From positions 1-64,000 of the forward strand of contig NZ_LJPW01000003.1 in NCBI RefSeq assembly GCF_001400735.1: a stretch of 64,000 nt of DNA, written 5' to 3'. Below are positions 55,583 through 64,000 of this stretch, one piece after another. The position numbers and the translations under genes are program-made. Position 1 is the stretch's first letter. Each line of letters begins with the position of its first letter. The DNA is from Pseudomonas caricapapayae. Lineage in GTDB: Bacteria > Pseudomonadota > Gammaproteobacteria > Pseudomonadales > Pseudomonadaceae. Below the pieces are notes generated by a model. That model saw only the letters and a list, made by a program, of their open reading frames with translations, had not been told where the DNA came from and made no database searches.

Positions 55583-55618
55583 CGCTGAACGAATCAGCGT
55601 GATTCGTTCAGCGTTTTT
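55583..55618 (+). terminator. Terminator of the 80-aa gene
   Basis: CGCTGAACGAATCA-GCG-TGATTCGTTCAGCG, a perfect 14-bp stem, followed by five T residues. Confidence 0.88.
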
Positions 55619-55636
55619 CTGTATCGAACACGTCGA

Positions 55637-56254
55637 TTACAGAACGTCCAGCAGTTCCACGTCGAACACCAGCACGCTGTGCGGTGCGATGCTGCCAACG
55701 CCCTGAGCGCCATAAGCCAGCTCGCTCGGTACGTGCAGACGCCATTTGCTGCCAGCGTTCATCAGTTGCAGCGCCTCGGTCCAGCCAGCGATCACGCCGC
55801 TGACCGGAAACTCGGCCGGCTCGCCACGATCGTAGGAGCTGTCAAACACATTACCGTCGATCAAAGTGCCGTGGTAATGAACACGCACCTGATCTTCACG
55901 GCCTGGCTTGGCACCATTACCAGCAGTCAGGACTTCAAATTGCAGACCCGAAGCCAGCGTGGTCACGCCTTCGCGCTTGGCGTTCTCAGCCAGGTAGGCC
56001 TTGCCAGCCCCGGCAGCCTGTTCAGCCTTGGCGGCGGTTTCGGCCTGCATGATTTCACGGATGACCTTAAAGCTGGCGGACATTTCTTCCTGACCCACAC
56101 GGCTCGGCTGGCCACCAAACGCATCGCGCAGACCTGCCACGATGGCTTCCAGGTTGACGCCCGGTGGCGGGTTGTCGCGCAACTGGTCGCCCAACTGACG
56201 GCCAATGCCGTAGCTGACGCGGGTTTCGTCGGTGGACAGATTGACTTCGGACAT
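55637..56254 (-). CDS. fklB: FKBP-type peptidyl-prolyl isomerase (FklB-like)
   Basis: 205 aa: an N-terminal helical dimerisation domain (SYGIGRQLGDQLRDNPPPGV) and a C-terminal FKBP domain (about 110-205; VRVHYHGTLIDGNVFDSSYD, GVIAGWTEALQLMNAGSKWR, PSELAYGAQGVGSIAPHSVL). No signal peptide, so cytoplasmic. ATG 56254 (MSEVNLSTDE) is chosen; the open frame upstream lacks family sequence. It converges with the small iron-regulated gene. Confidence 0.92.
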   Translation of the reverse strand: MSEVNLSTDETRVSYGIGRQLGDQLRDNPPPGVNLEAIVAGLRDAFGGQPSRVGQEEMSASFKVIREIMQAETAAKAEQAAGAGKAYLAENAKREGVTTLASGLQFEVLTAGNGAKPGREDQVRVHYHGTLIDGNVFDSSYDRGEPAEFPVSGVIAGWTEALQLMNAGSKWRLHVPSELAYGAQGVGSIAPHSVLVFDVELLDVL

Positions 56255-56407
56255 GACACTGCTCCGCAGAGGGGCGCGCAGTCGATAATCGCGTAAAACC
56301 TGAACGGCAATCACGCTACACCCTGATGCGCCCCGAACCAAAAGGGCAAGCAGCCTAGCACAGTTGCCCTCACGGCCCCTACCGCAGTAGCGATTTGCCC
56401 CTGACGG

Positions 56408-56716
56408 TCAGGACCACGATGAATGAAAGGAGATCGGCATACGCATCTCGGAGCGATCGTTCACCGGCATGCCGCACAGCTCGTCATGCACCACGCAATG
56501 CACCAGATAGAACGGCACCACCGGCATGTCCTTCAGCAACTCCCGGGCATGCTCCACCGAGCGAAGATGCAGCGTCTTGCCTGCCGGGTCCTTGAGCATC
56601 ACCGAGGTGCCGTTCATACGCACATCCAGCAGGTAGATGCCGCCTTCGATGGAGATCAGGTTCAGCTCATCGACCCGACCGGCCCGGGCGTGATCGGTAA
56701 ACTCCTGGTAATTCAT
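56408..56716 (-). CDS. DUF6482-family protein, 102 aa
   Basis: MNYQEFTDHARAGRVDELNL, IEGGIYLLDVRMNGTS, LHLRSVEHARELLKDMPVVP. This pattern is that of a small conserved Pseudomonas family annotated as DUF6482; function unknown. AGGAGAG precedes ATG 56716. It contains two Cys near the end (HCVVHDELCGMP). Confidence 0.78.
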   Translation of the reverse strand: MNYQEFTDHARAGRVDELNLISIEGGIYLLDVRMNGTSVMLKDPAGKTLHLRSVEHARELLKDMPVVPFYLVHCVVHDELCGMPVNDRSEMRMPISFHSSWS

Positions 56717-56823
56717 GGTCGACTCTCCTGCGCAACGTCTAATGCATCGGAACGGACGTTTTACAACACACGGAGGCGACATGCCAGACACGAAACCGCC
56801 CGCCCCTTTTATCCTTCATCGCC

Positions 56824-57312
56824 TCAGTGCTTGGTCAGCTTGTCCAGATAGCCCATCGCAAACGCGGATATCACGAACGTCATGTGGATAATCACGTACC
56901 ACATCAGGTACTCAGTCTTGATGTTGGTGGCGTCCATGAACACCCGCAGCAAGTGGATCGAAGAAATTGCCACGATGGACGCCGCAACTTTCATCTTCAG
57001 CGAGGACGAATCCATCGTCCCCAGCCAGTTCAGCTTTTCCTTGTCTTCATCGATGTCCAACTGCGATACGAAATTCTCGTAGCCGGAAATCATCACCATC
57101 ACCAGCAGGCCACCCACCAGCGCCATGTCGATCAGCGACAGCAACACCAGGATCAGGTCAGCTTCAGCCAGAGAGAAAATGTTCGGGATGACGTGAAAGA
57201 TTTCCTGAAAGAATTTCAGGCACAGCGCCAGCAGCCCGAGAGAAAGACCGAAATAGATCGGCGCCAGCAGCCAGCGCGATGCGTACATGGCATTTTCAAA
57301 AAAACGTTCCAT
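56824..57312 (-). CDS. UPF0114/TIGR00645 inner-membrane protein
   Basis: 162 aa with four hydrophobic helices. Family landmarks: [80 protein letters not shown]. Related to E. coli YqhA. ATG 57312 matches the family N-terminus ([14 protein letters not shown]). Function unknown. Confidence 0.9.
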   Translation of the reverse strand: MERFFENAMYASRWLLAPIYFGLSLGLLALCLKFFQEIFHVIPNIFSLAEADLILVLLSLIDMALVGGLLVMVMISGYENFVSQLDIDEDKEKLNWLGTMDSSSLKMKVAASIVAISSIHLLRVFMDATNIKTEYLMWYVIIHMTFVISAFAMGYLDKLTKH

Positions 57313-57445
57313 TGATACTCGCAAGGTGTTTTGAAGGAGCGGGCGAGTATATCAGCGGTAACGCGCGGCTCTGGAGATGCGACAAAATATCGCACAGCCA
57401 GCAGGCATGCACTGTCGCGTAACGCGATTGCGCAACCGAGGCCGG

Positions 57446-57775
57446 CTAGAAAGGCGATGAGCGTTCACACACCAGCATATCGCTGTTGATACGTCGCAGC
57501 TCGGCTTGAACGTGCAAAGTCCAGATCGGCACATCATCGGCGCACTGGTAACCATGCAACGACAGGCTCTCCAGAATGCTCGTCAATACCGCCTGCGCTG
57601 CCGGCAGCCCCTTGAAAGGCCCTTGGGACTTGATCGCGGAAGGCTGCTCATCGGCCATGCCTGCGGCGAAAAGCACCATCCATTGTCCGCCATCATGGGG
57701 AAGGGGTCGAATGACACATTCGATGCGGGTCATCAGTCCCATGCATTCTCGGGTAAGGCAAAGGCTACGCTGCAT
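57446..57775 (-). CDS. Hypothetical protein, 109 aa
   Basis: Begins MQRSLCLTRECMGLMTRIEC and continues VIRPLPHDGGQWMVLFAAGM and VLTSILESLSLHGYQCADDV. AGGAGCGC before ATG 57775 supports this start over the open frame 21 codons further up. The pattern of alternating beta strands and one helix suggests a small alpha/beta domain. Four Cys residues are present. Not recognised. Confidence 0.6.
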   Translation of the reverse strand: MQRSLCLTRECMGLMTRIECVIRPLPHDGGQWMVLFAAGMADEQPSAIKSQGPFKGLPAAQAVLTSILESLSLHGYQCADDVPIWTLHVQAELRRINSDMLVCERSSPF

Positions 57776-57959
57776 GATGCGCTCCTGATCGGCAAGAGTA
57801 TTATCCTGCTCGCAAAGCAGGATGCGCGCCAATCCCATTGGTCACTGCGGTCATGATCAAGGTTAGAAGAAGTGTGCCCCGAGCGAATATGTCCCTGATG
57901 AACGGAGCCCTGACAAGCGCAACCCGAGCAGCATCAATACCGCCCGGACAGCGCTGTTG

Positions 57960-60395
57960 TCAGACCTTCAGCTCAGGCTGCAACTGCGCCGGCTCCTTCT
58001 CCAGCTCTTCTTTGAGGTCTTCGTCGCTGAGCATTTCCGCAATGTCGCGCAAGCGCTCCACCACGCGCGCATTCACGCTGCCTTCCGGAAACTCACCATT
58101 CTCGTCAGGCGCACCGGCCGGCTCGCCCACCAGCAGGCTCAAGGCTTCGTCGGCCTGACGCACCGCGTAGATATGGAATTGCCCGTCACGCACAGCCTGC
58201 ACCACACGCTCGTCCAGCATCAACGTAGTGACGTTGGCATGCGGAATGATTGCACCCTGCTCGCCGGTCAGGCCACGTGCCTCACAGAGACGGAAGAAAC
58301 CTTCGATCTTCTCGTTGACCCCGCCCACCGCCTGCACTTCACCGAACTGATTGATGGAACCGGTAATCGCGAAGCACTGCTTGAGCGGCGTACGTGACAA
58401 CGCTGAAATCAGCGTGCAGGCCTCGCCCAGCGAGGCGCTGTCGCCATCCACGTAACCGTAGGACTGCTCAAGCGCGATACTCGCGGATATTGCCAGAGGG
58501 AATTCCTGGGCGTAGCGGCTGCCGAGGTAGCCGGTGAGAATCATCACGCCCTTGGAGTGAATCGGCTGACCAAGATTGACCTCGCGTTCGATGTCGACGA
58601 TTCCGCTACCGCCCGGATAAACGGTGGCGGAAATGCGTGCTGGCACGCCAAAGGCCGAATCGCCCACCTCCAGAACCGTCAGGCCATTGCACTTGCCGAC
58701 CGCCGCACCGTCAGTGTCGATCAGGATCACGCCAGCCATCATGTCATCAAGAATACGCGCCGAGACCCGCCCGGTACGGGTGGCCTTGGCCTTGAGCGCA
58801 CGCTCGATATGCCCGGCGTCGGTCTTGTCGTCGTTGGCCAGCTGGCGGATGAAGTCTGCCTCGCTGACCAGCTGGAACAGGTCACCGATGCGCGCCGACA
58901 AACGCCCCTGGTGTTCCGCCAGTCGGGCGCTGTAGGTCGCCAGTCGCGCGACCGCATCGGCGGTGAGAGGCGCCATGCCCTCTTCCGAGGTGCGGGTCTT
59001 CAGCAACTGAGCGAACTGCTCGAGGGTCTCGTCGACCATCGGAATTTCTTCGTCGAAATCGACCAGAACCCGGAACATCTCCTGAAAGTCAGGATCCAGG
59101 TCTTGCAAGGTGTAATACAGCGAACGCGAACCGATAATGATGATCTTGACGTTCCACGGAATCACCTGCGGTGTAAGACTCACGGTGGCGACGCGACCCA
59201 GCTCGCCCAGCGGCGATTCCATCTTCAGCTTGCGCGATTGCAGGGTGCGCTTGAGTGCGTCCCAGACAAACGGCTCACCCAGCATTTTCTCCGCTTCAAG
59301 AATCAGGAAGCCACCATTGGCGCGATGCAGCGCACCGGGCCGCAACTGGCGATAGGTGGTGTACAGGGCACCCTGATCGGTACTGTATTCGATACGTCCG
59401 AACAGGTTGTCGTACGTAGGATGCTGCTCGAAAACCACCGGTGCGCCGCCGTCGCGGTTGTGACCGACCACCAGGCTCGGGCTGTACTGCTCTTCCAGCA
59501 GCTTGCGTGCCTGCGCGTCGGTCTTGGCGTCATCGACCAGTTGCTCGACCAGCGTCTTGAGCAGGTACACCTGCATGGCTTGCAGGTAGGCGCAGACTGC
59601 CGCGTTCTCGGCGTATTTTTCCGAGAGCGGTGCCAGCAATGGTTGCAGGGTCAGCGTGATGGTTTCTTCGTTCAACTGACGCAGTTGATTGTTGGATTCG
59701 CGCTTCCACTGCGGCAGGCTGGCCAGTTCTTCGTTCAGGCGCTCTTCGAGGGCGGAAATGTCTTCGTGAAAACGCTCGCGATCCGCCTCGGGCAGCTGCG
59801 AAAACTCGGCCTCGTCCAGCGCCTTGCCATCGGCCATCGGGGTGAAGGCAATGTTCGAGCTGTCGCGATACAGCGCGATGTTCTTCTCCAGCGACAGGCG
59901 CTCGATCACATCCAGTGCACGGTCATAGCGCTGATTGAAAGCGCGGTCGATCGAGCTTTTTTTCTGCTGATAGGACGGATGTTCGAAAACCGCCGGAAAG
60001 GTCACCAGCAAGTTGTCGATCAGACCGCCGATGTCGGCCGTGAACTCATGAGCAGTGCCCGGTGACAGCTCCAGAGCCTTCGGTTCGCGGGGCTCATCGA
60101 AATTATTGACGTAAACCCAGTCCGAAGGCGTCTGCATCCGCTTGCCTTCGGCCTTGAGGTAGCGCTTGACGAACGAAAAGCGGCCAGTGCCGGGTTCGCC
60201 CATGACAAATACGTTGTAACCGGGGCGCGGCATGGCAACGCCGAACTGCAGGGCTTCTACGGCACGCTCCTGGCCAAGGACACCGCGAAAGGGTTCGAGC
60301 TCGTGAGTGGTCGCAAAGCTGAACTGCTCAGCGGAAAACGGACGGGTCAGCGCATGTGGCGCCAGGCGTAGGTTGGCTGCGACGGAATCGGGCAT
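57960..60395 (-). CDS. Lon-family protease with AAA domain (LonB/YcbZ-like)
   Basis: 811 aa cytoplasmic ATP-dependent protease of the AAA_32/Lon_C type, without the Lon substrate-binding N-domain. The first nucleotide motif reads GEPGTGR (66-72), with Arg in place of the Walker A Lys. A second ATP-site segment includes GGFLILEAEKMLGEPFVW. The C-terminal protease has the catalytic Ser in YVDGDSASLGEACTL and the Lys in VGGVNEKIEGFF. AAGGATT precedes ATG 60395. The gene is solitary; its targets are unknown. Confidence 0.9.
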   Translation of the reverse strand: MPDSVAANLRLAPHALTRPFSAEQFSFATTHELEPFRGVLGQERAVEALQFGVAMPRPGYNVFVMGEPGTGRFSFVKRYLKAEGKRMQTPSDWVYVNNFDEPREPKALELSPGTAHEFTADIGGLIDNLLVTFPAVFEHPSYQQKKSSIDRAFNQRYDRALDVIERLSLEKNIALYRDSSNIAFTPMADGKALDEAEFSQLPEADRERFHEDISALEERLNEELASLPQWKRESNNQLRQLNEETITLTLQPLLAPLSEKYAENAAVCAYLQAMQVYLLKTLVEQLVDDAKTDAQARKLLEEQYSPSLVVGHNRDGGAPVVFEQHPTYDNLFGRIEYSTDQGALYTTYRQLRPGALHRANGGFLILEAEKMLGEPFVWDALKRTLQSRKLKMESPLGELGRVATVSLTPQVIPWNVKIIIIGSRSLYYTLQDLDPDFQEMFRVLVDFDEEIPMVDETLEQFAQLLKTRTSEEGMAPLTADAVARLATYSARLAEHQGRLSARIGDLFQLVSEADFIRQLANDDKTDAGHIERALKAKATRTGRVSARILDDMMAGVILIDTDGAAVGKCNGLTVLEVGDSAFGVPARISATVYPGGSGIVDIEREVNLGQPIHSKGVMILTGYLGSRYAQEFPLAISASIALEQSYGYVDGDSASLGEACTLISALSRTPLKQCFAITGSINQFGEVQAVGGVNEKIEGFFRLCEARGLTGEQGAIIPHANVTTLMLDERVVQAVRDGQFHIYAVRQADEALSLLVGEPAGAPDENGEFPEGSVNARVVERLRDIAEMLSDEDLKEELEKEPAQLQPELKV

Positions 60396-60671
60396 CAGTA
60401 ATCCTTACATCAGGCGGGGCAGATGTCGGCATTCTGGCGCTCGCCGTACAAGACTTGCAAGGCAGGAAAGAAGCCAAAGGCGGTTACAGCCACAAAGCCA
60501 GCGCTTGCTGCACGAAAAAAATCTATTTCCGGCAATAATCTGTAATAGCTCACGGAACCCTTCGAACCCGCCTAAGCTCCAAATTGCACAGGTGGTTGCT
60601 GGTTAGCCGCCTGTCTTGATGTGACTACTCAAGAAACTCGACCCTTGGCTGAATTAAAAAGAGAAAAAGCT

Positions 60672-61160
60672 ATGAAACGGATTCTTCTTGGAACGCTCTT
60701 CGCCGCTGTATCCATCAACGCTATGGCTCAAGCCCCAGGCGGTCCTGACTGCGGTTGGGGCAACATGCTGTTTGAAGGCCAGCGCGGTACACCAGCTCAC
60801 TTCCTGGCATCAACCACCAACGGCACTTCGGGCAATGCCACGTTCGGCATGACCTCCGGCACCAACGGCTGTTCGACCAACAGCGCACTGACCTACGGCG
60901 GTAAATCCTGGCTTGCCATGAACGGCATGATGGATGAACTTTCCAAGGACATGGCCATGGGTCAGGGTGAAGCACTGACCACCTACGCGGTAGTACTGGG
61001 TGTTGCACCAGAAGATCGCCAGCACTTCGCTGCGGTCACTCACGAGCACTTCTCGCAAATCTTCAGCAAGGCCGACGCCACCGCTGAAGACGTTCACACC
61101 AACACTGTCAACGTGCTGAAAAACGATCCGACGCTGGCCAAGTACGCTACCCAGGCTTAA
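60672..61160 (+). CDS. DUF3015-family exported protein
   Basis: 162 aa with signal peptide MKRILLGTLFAAVSINAMA and the family patterns 'GPDCGWGNMLFEGQRGTPAH' and LASTTNGTSGNATFGMTSGT. Two Cys (CGWGN, NGCSTN) may form a periplasmic disulfide. ATG 60672 begins the signal peptide; the ribosome-binding site is weak (GAGAAAAAG). Function unknown. A perfect hairpin separates it from the following DUF4105 gene. Confidence 0.85.
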   Translation: MKRILLGTLFAAVSINAMAQAPGGPDCGWGNMLFEGQRGTPAHFLASTTNGTSGNATFGMTSGTNGCSTNSALTYGGKSWLAMNGMMDELSKDMAMGQGEALTTYAVVLGVAPEDRQHFAAVTHEHFSQIFSKADATAEDVHTNTVNVLKNDPTLAKYATQA

Positions 61161-61169
61161 AGTCGTTCG

Positions 61170-61195
61170 CCCGCCCTTTCATCGCAAAGGGCGGG
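61170..61195 (+). other. 10-bp hairpin between DUF3015 and DUF4105 genes
   Basis: CCCGCCCTTT-CATCGC-AAAGGGCGGG is a perfect stem, but no T-run follows. It may reduce, rather than end, read-through into the downstream gene. Confidence 0.6.
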
Positions 61196-61232
61196 ACCAC
61201 CTTTCCTGACTTCTCCTGACTAGTTGCCCTCT

Positions 61233-63086
61233 ATGCTCAAACGTCTTGTATCGCTGGCGCTGTTTGTCTGTGCCCCCTTGTCTGCGGCACCCCATGCCAC
61301 CGCTGACCGTTTGCAGCAATTGGCCAACGAGCCATTCTGGATTTCACTGGGTCACTACGAGGCAGGCAAGCTCGGTGGTTGGCGCAGCTATGTGACAGAC
61401 CCGAAATTCTTTCTTTCTGCCAACGGTGCCCACGACCCGAAGGCGGAACTGAGCGCAACACTTGATGCCATTTATGCTCCCGTCACCAACGAACAGACCC
61501 ACGCTCAGTGCGTGTACCCGGCCCGTACCCGCTGGCTGCGCGACCAACTGCAACTGACCGGCCTGCCGACGCCGGACTGCAAGGAGTTCAAGGACTGGTA
61601 CAAGGATGTGGCCCCGGACAGCACCGTGCTGATCTTCCCGGCCGCGTACCTCAACAGCCCCTCCTCGATGTTTGGTCATACGTTGCTGCGCATCGACCCG
61701 GCCAGCGCGAAAACCAACAACACCACGTTACTGAGCTATGCAATCAACTTCGGTGCCTACATCGAGGGGATGGACAACAGCATTCTGTATGCCTGGAAAG
61801 GCTTGGCGGGCGGTTATCCAGGATTGTTTGCGCTGGTGCCCTATCAGGAAAAACTGTCGGAATACCGCAGCCTGGAAAACCGTGACCTGTGGGAATACCG
61901 GTTGAACCTGACCCCGGAAGAAACCGGGCGTATGGTCGAACATGTCTGGGAACTGAAACAGATCCGCTTCAGCTATTTTTTCTTTGACGAAAACTGCTCA
62001 TACCGCCTGCTGGAATTGCTGCAGGTCGCCCGTCCGGGACTGAATCTTACCGAGCAGTTCGGTCTGACCGCGATTCCGACCGATACGGTCAAGGCGATCA
62101 AGGCCGCAGGACTGGTGGAGAAGATCGACTATCGCCCGTCCCGCGAGCGGGAACTGCTGAGCCGCGCCGCGCCCCTCGATGCCGATGAGCAACAATGGGT
62201 ATTGAAAGTCAGTGCCGATCAGAAACAGTTGCAGGACAGCCAGTACCTCGCCCAGCCGAAAGAACGTCGCGCATTGATTCAAGACGCGGCCTATCGCCTG
62301 GAGCGCTACCGAGCCAATGGGCTTGAACGCGACACACAGCGCTCGCAACGCAGTTTCGAGCTGCTGCAGGCGATCAATCAGAACCCGCCACCACAACTGG
62401 ACATCCCGCGCCCCGGCCTGCCGGAAGAAGGTCATGAATCACGTACCTGGCAATTGGGGGCCGGCACACGGGGTGACAAGGCGTTTGCCGAATACGGGCT
62501 GCGCATGGCCTATCACGACCTCAACGACAATGCCTATGGTTTTCCGCTGGGTGCACAAATCGAGATTCTGCAGCTCAAGGTGCGCCAATACGAGGGCAAT
62601 GAATGGCAAGTGCAGCAACTGGATCTGGCCACCATCCGTTCCCTGACACCGCGCACCGAGCTGCTCAAACCCTGGTCCTGGCAGGTCACTGGCGGCCTGG
62701 AGCGAGTGCTCGGCAAGCACGGCGACGAAAACCTCGTCAGCCACGTCAATGGTGGCGGCGGCGGAACATGGCAATTGGCCGACGAAGTGCTCGGTTTTGC
62801 GTTGGGCACCGTACGGATCGAACACAACAACGATTTCGCCGAGTTTATCTCCCCTGCAGCTGGCTTCAATACCGGCGTGCTCTGGCGCAACCCGCTGGGT
62901 AACCTGAGCCTGGAAGCCAAGGGCGATTACTTCACCAACGGCGAGGTACGCCGCAGTATCAGCCTCAATCAGCAATGGGAGCTATCCCGCAACCTCGGCC
63001 TGCGCCTGAGCGCCCAGCGCGAGTTCAGCCAGATGAGCTCGCCGCAGAATGAGGTCATGCTTGAAGTGAAGTGGTATCACTATTGA
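61233..63086 (+). CDS. DUF4105 (Lnb-type N-terminal domain) exported protein
   Basis: 617 aa with a signal peptide cut after LSA. Residues about 130-330 form the DUF4105 domain, with the conserved SSMFGHTLLRIDP, LLSYAINFGAYIEGMDNSIL and FFFDENCSYRLLELL, which place a His and a Cys as in NlpC/P60-like amidohydrolases. The C-terminal 300 residues look like beta strands (QWELSRNLGLRLSAQREFSQ) and could sit in the outer membrane. ATG 61233 is preferred over TTG 61224. Its last 32 bases overlap the end of the convergent small gene. Confidence 0.82.
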   Translation: MLKRLVSLALFVCAPLSAAPHATADRLQQLANEPFWISLGHYEAGKLGGWRSYVTDPKFFLSANGAHDPKAELSATLDAIYAPVTNEQTHAQCVYPARTRWLRDQLQLTGLPTPDCKEFKDWYKDVAPDSTVLIFPAAYLNSPSSMFGHTLLRIDPASAKTNNTTLLSYAINFGAYIEGMDNSILYAWKGLAGGYPGLFALVPYQEKLSEYRSLENRDLWEYRLNLTPEETGRMVEHVWELKQIRFSYFFFDENCSYRLLELLQVARPGLNLTEQFGLTAIPTDTVKAIKAAGLVEKIDYRPSRERELLSRAAPLDADEQQWVLKVSADQKQLQDSQYLAQPKERRALIQDAAYRLERYRANGLERDTQRSQRSFELLQAINQNPPPQLDIPRPGLPEEGHESRTWQLGAGTRGDKAFAEYGLRMAYHDLNDNAYGFPLGAQIEILQLKVRQYEGNEWQVQQLDLATIRSLTPRTELLKPWSWQVTGGLERVLGKHGDENLVSHVNGGGGGTWQLADEVLGFALGTVRIEHNNDFAEFISPAAGFNTGVLWRNPLGNLSLEAKGDYFTNGEVRRSISLNQQWELSRNLGLRLSAQREFSQMSSPQNEVMLEVKWYHY

Positions 63087-63564
63087 GTCGAGCGGGTAAA
63101 GACACTGCGTTGCATCGCGCAAAGCACTGCGCAGGACTCTCCGCCAGTCGTTTAAGGCCTTTTTCCATGGTTCGCACCGCCAGTTGCTCGTCGTCCATCG
63201 AACAGGCCAGTAGCGGATGGGCGCAATTGAATGTCAGTGGACGGCTGAACATTTCGTCCGCCGGCGCGCCTTCGTCGAAACGCTCCAGGTCCAGCGCCAA
63301 GGCCTGATTGAACAGCGCGTTATTCAGCCGTGTCAGCGCTGGCTGACGGTGATCAATCGGTAAGGAATACGTGCTGGCGGCTATAGAACCATCGCTCTGC
63401 GAGGTTGCGTGCGAAACAGCTATTGCCGAACAAAGCGTGGCCTTGCCGGGCGCACAGCATCCCGTCAGGTGCCGAGCAATGGTCCTTAACACCCCCATCG
63501 ACGAGCTTCCCGTCGCAGGGGCAAACAGAGCATAAGCTTGAATTCCAGCGTCTGTCTCTTTCAC
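63055..63564 (-). CDS. Candidate type III effector or accessory protein behind a CesT chaperone
   Basis: 169 aa starting at GTG 63564, fixed by AGGAG at eight bases, 15 bases after the chaperone stop. Sequence: MKETDAGIQAYALFAPATGS, then Ser/Ala-rich segments (SSSMGVLRTIARHLTG, AIAVSHATSQSDGSIAASTY) and a helical C-terminal half (LNNALFNQALALDLERFDEG). The acidic residues at positions 3 and 5 are atypical for a P. syringae export signal, though an internal MGVLRTIAR stretch fits better. Small effectors of this size follow their own chaperone gene in P. syringae (for example the shcS-hopS arrangement). Identity is not established; it could be a second chaperone-like partner. Confidence 0.5.
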   Translation of the reverse strand: MKETDAGIQAYALFAPATGSSSMGVLRTIARHLTGCCAPGKATLCSAIAVSHATSQSDGSIAASTYSLPIDHRQPALTRLNNALFNQALALDLERFDEGAPADEMFSRPLTFNCAHPLLACSMDDEQLAVRTMEKGLKRLAESPAQCFARCNAVSLPARLNSDTTSLQA

Positions 63565-63579
63565 GCTGACTTCTCCTGT

Positions 63580-64000
63580 TTAAAGCGCCACTGGATCTGG
63601 CCGGCGGGCTGCGTGGGCGGGCATTCGGGGACGTCCGAATTCGCTTCGGAAGGTTTCGATGACCTGCTGGATCTGCTCGGCGAGTGCCTGAGTGATTTCA
63701 AGCGCGCGGGATAAATTGTCTGTCCCGTGCCCGGTGAGGTCGTGTGTGTAACGCAGGCACAGTGTGTTTTGCTCGATATCCAGCGCAATACTGGCCCCCA
63801 GGGTATGCGCTGGCGACAAATTCAGATGCAACGCAAGCGCCAGTAGCCGGCCATCCTGTTCAGGGTCGATGTAGCTCAAGGTGCTGATGACAAAAAGCGC
63901 ATCCCCGCCAGCAGCGGGCACCAGCAGGCTGGTGTGATCGTTTTTTCCGTGCCATAGCAAATACCCTTCATCCCGAAGAGATTGCAAATCTGCAGCGTCA
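63580..64000 (-). CDS. CesT-family type III secretion chaperone, 5' end cut by window
   Basis: The frame is open to the right edge, so the start is probably outside; the TTG at 63987 is a poor start. Visible residues have the class I chaperone fold: GYLLWHGKNDHTSLLVPAAG, DALFVISTLSYIDPEQDGRL, LLALALHLNLSPAHTLGASI, DIEQNTLCLRYTHDLTG, then an acidic amphipathic helix EITQALAEQIQQVIETFRSE. Such dimers hold the N-terminal part of an effector for export. A Hrp box, if present, lies outside the window. Confidence 0.72.
   Translation of the reverse strand, partial: DAADLQSLRDEGYLLWHGKNDHTSLLVPAAGGDALFVISTLSYIDPEQDGRLLALALHLNLSPAHTLGASIALDIEQNTLCLRYTHDLTGHGTDNLSRALEITQALAEQIQQVIETFRSEFGRPRMPAHAARRPDPVAL

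Noticed and set aside
60550..60595. Hrp box-like GGAACC upstream of the DUF3015 gene
   Set aside because: The required CCACNNA at 15-16 bases spacing is absent.
1..64000. tRNA, rRNA, CRISPR, insertion sequence, prophage
   Set aside because: No cloverleaf, rRNA segment, regularly spaced repeat, transposase or phage gene was seen on reading both strands.

Overview
The window is high-GC gammaproteobacterial chromosome from the genus Pseudomonas, very probably the P. syringae group. The indicators are an OpuC-type osmoprotectant transporter, a PipR-like plant-responsive LuxR regulator beside proline iminopeptidase, RoxSR, a dppA-opdP-dppBCDF cluster arranged as in pseudomonads, a CesT-type type III secretion chaperone at the right edge, and a dispersed GC-rich palindromic repeat present three times. 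Assignments rest on reading motifs and synteny; no database search was run. No tRNA, rRNA, CRISPR array or insertion sequence was seen.

Layout. (1) 0-6.2 kb: a peptide ABC transporter operon on the minus strand, led by an overlooked 51-codon ORF and carrying an apparent one-base deletion in its first ATPase gene. It is divergent from pipR (perfect sigma-54 promoter) and pip: a peptide or plant-signal uptake, sensing and processing locus. (2) 6.2-17 kb: sensory genes. These are a chemoreceptor, a NarL-type regulator with a hybrid kinase whose membrane domain resembles RpfC, a lipoprotein and a FadL-type channel that share a promoter-region palindrome, a GAF protein, an acetyltransferase, a GAF-GGDEF-EAL protein and a TauE-type permease. 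(3) 17-18.3 kb: three very small proteins. (4) 18.4-23.5 kb: D-galactarate/D-glucarate catabolism (kdgD, transporter, garD) with a GntR regulator. (5) 23.6-29.9 kb: an SbmA/YddA-like exporter, roxSR, a SIMPL-domain protein and a HET-C-like protein behind a C10 tract. (6) 30-42.6 kb: the dipeptide transporter, with four binding-protein paralogues, an OprD-family porin and dppBCDF. (7) 42.7-49.1 kb: a PepSY-flavodoxin-reductase fusion, a xenorhabdolysin-type binary pore-forming toxin pair (xaxAB-like) and ornithine decarboxylase with a possible leader terminator. (8) 49.6-53.1 kb: opuC. (9) 53.4-61.2 kb: prfC, a small gene behind two Fur boxes, an FKBP isomerase, conserved small and membrane proteins and a Lon-family protease. 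(10) 61.2-64 kb: a DUF4105 protein, then a type III chaperone gene, cut by the window, with a small candidate effector gene behind it.

The recurring themes are peptide and amino-acid uptake, signal perception, osmo- and redox response, and host or competitor interaction. The least expected items are the 51-aa ORF and sigma-54 promoter at the pipR locus, the shared TAGTAC-N4-GTACTA operator at the lipoprotein and FadL genes next to an RpfC-like sensor, the binary toxin pair, the HET-C-like protein, and the chaperone/effector pair.
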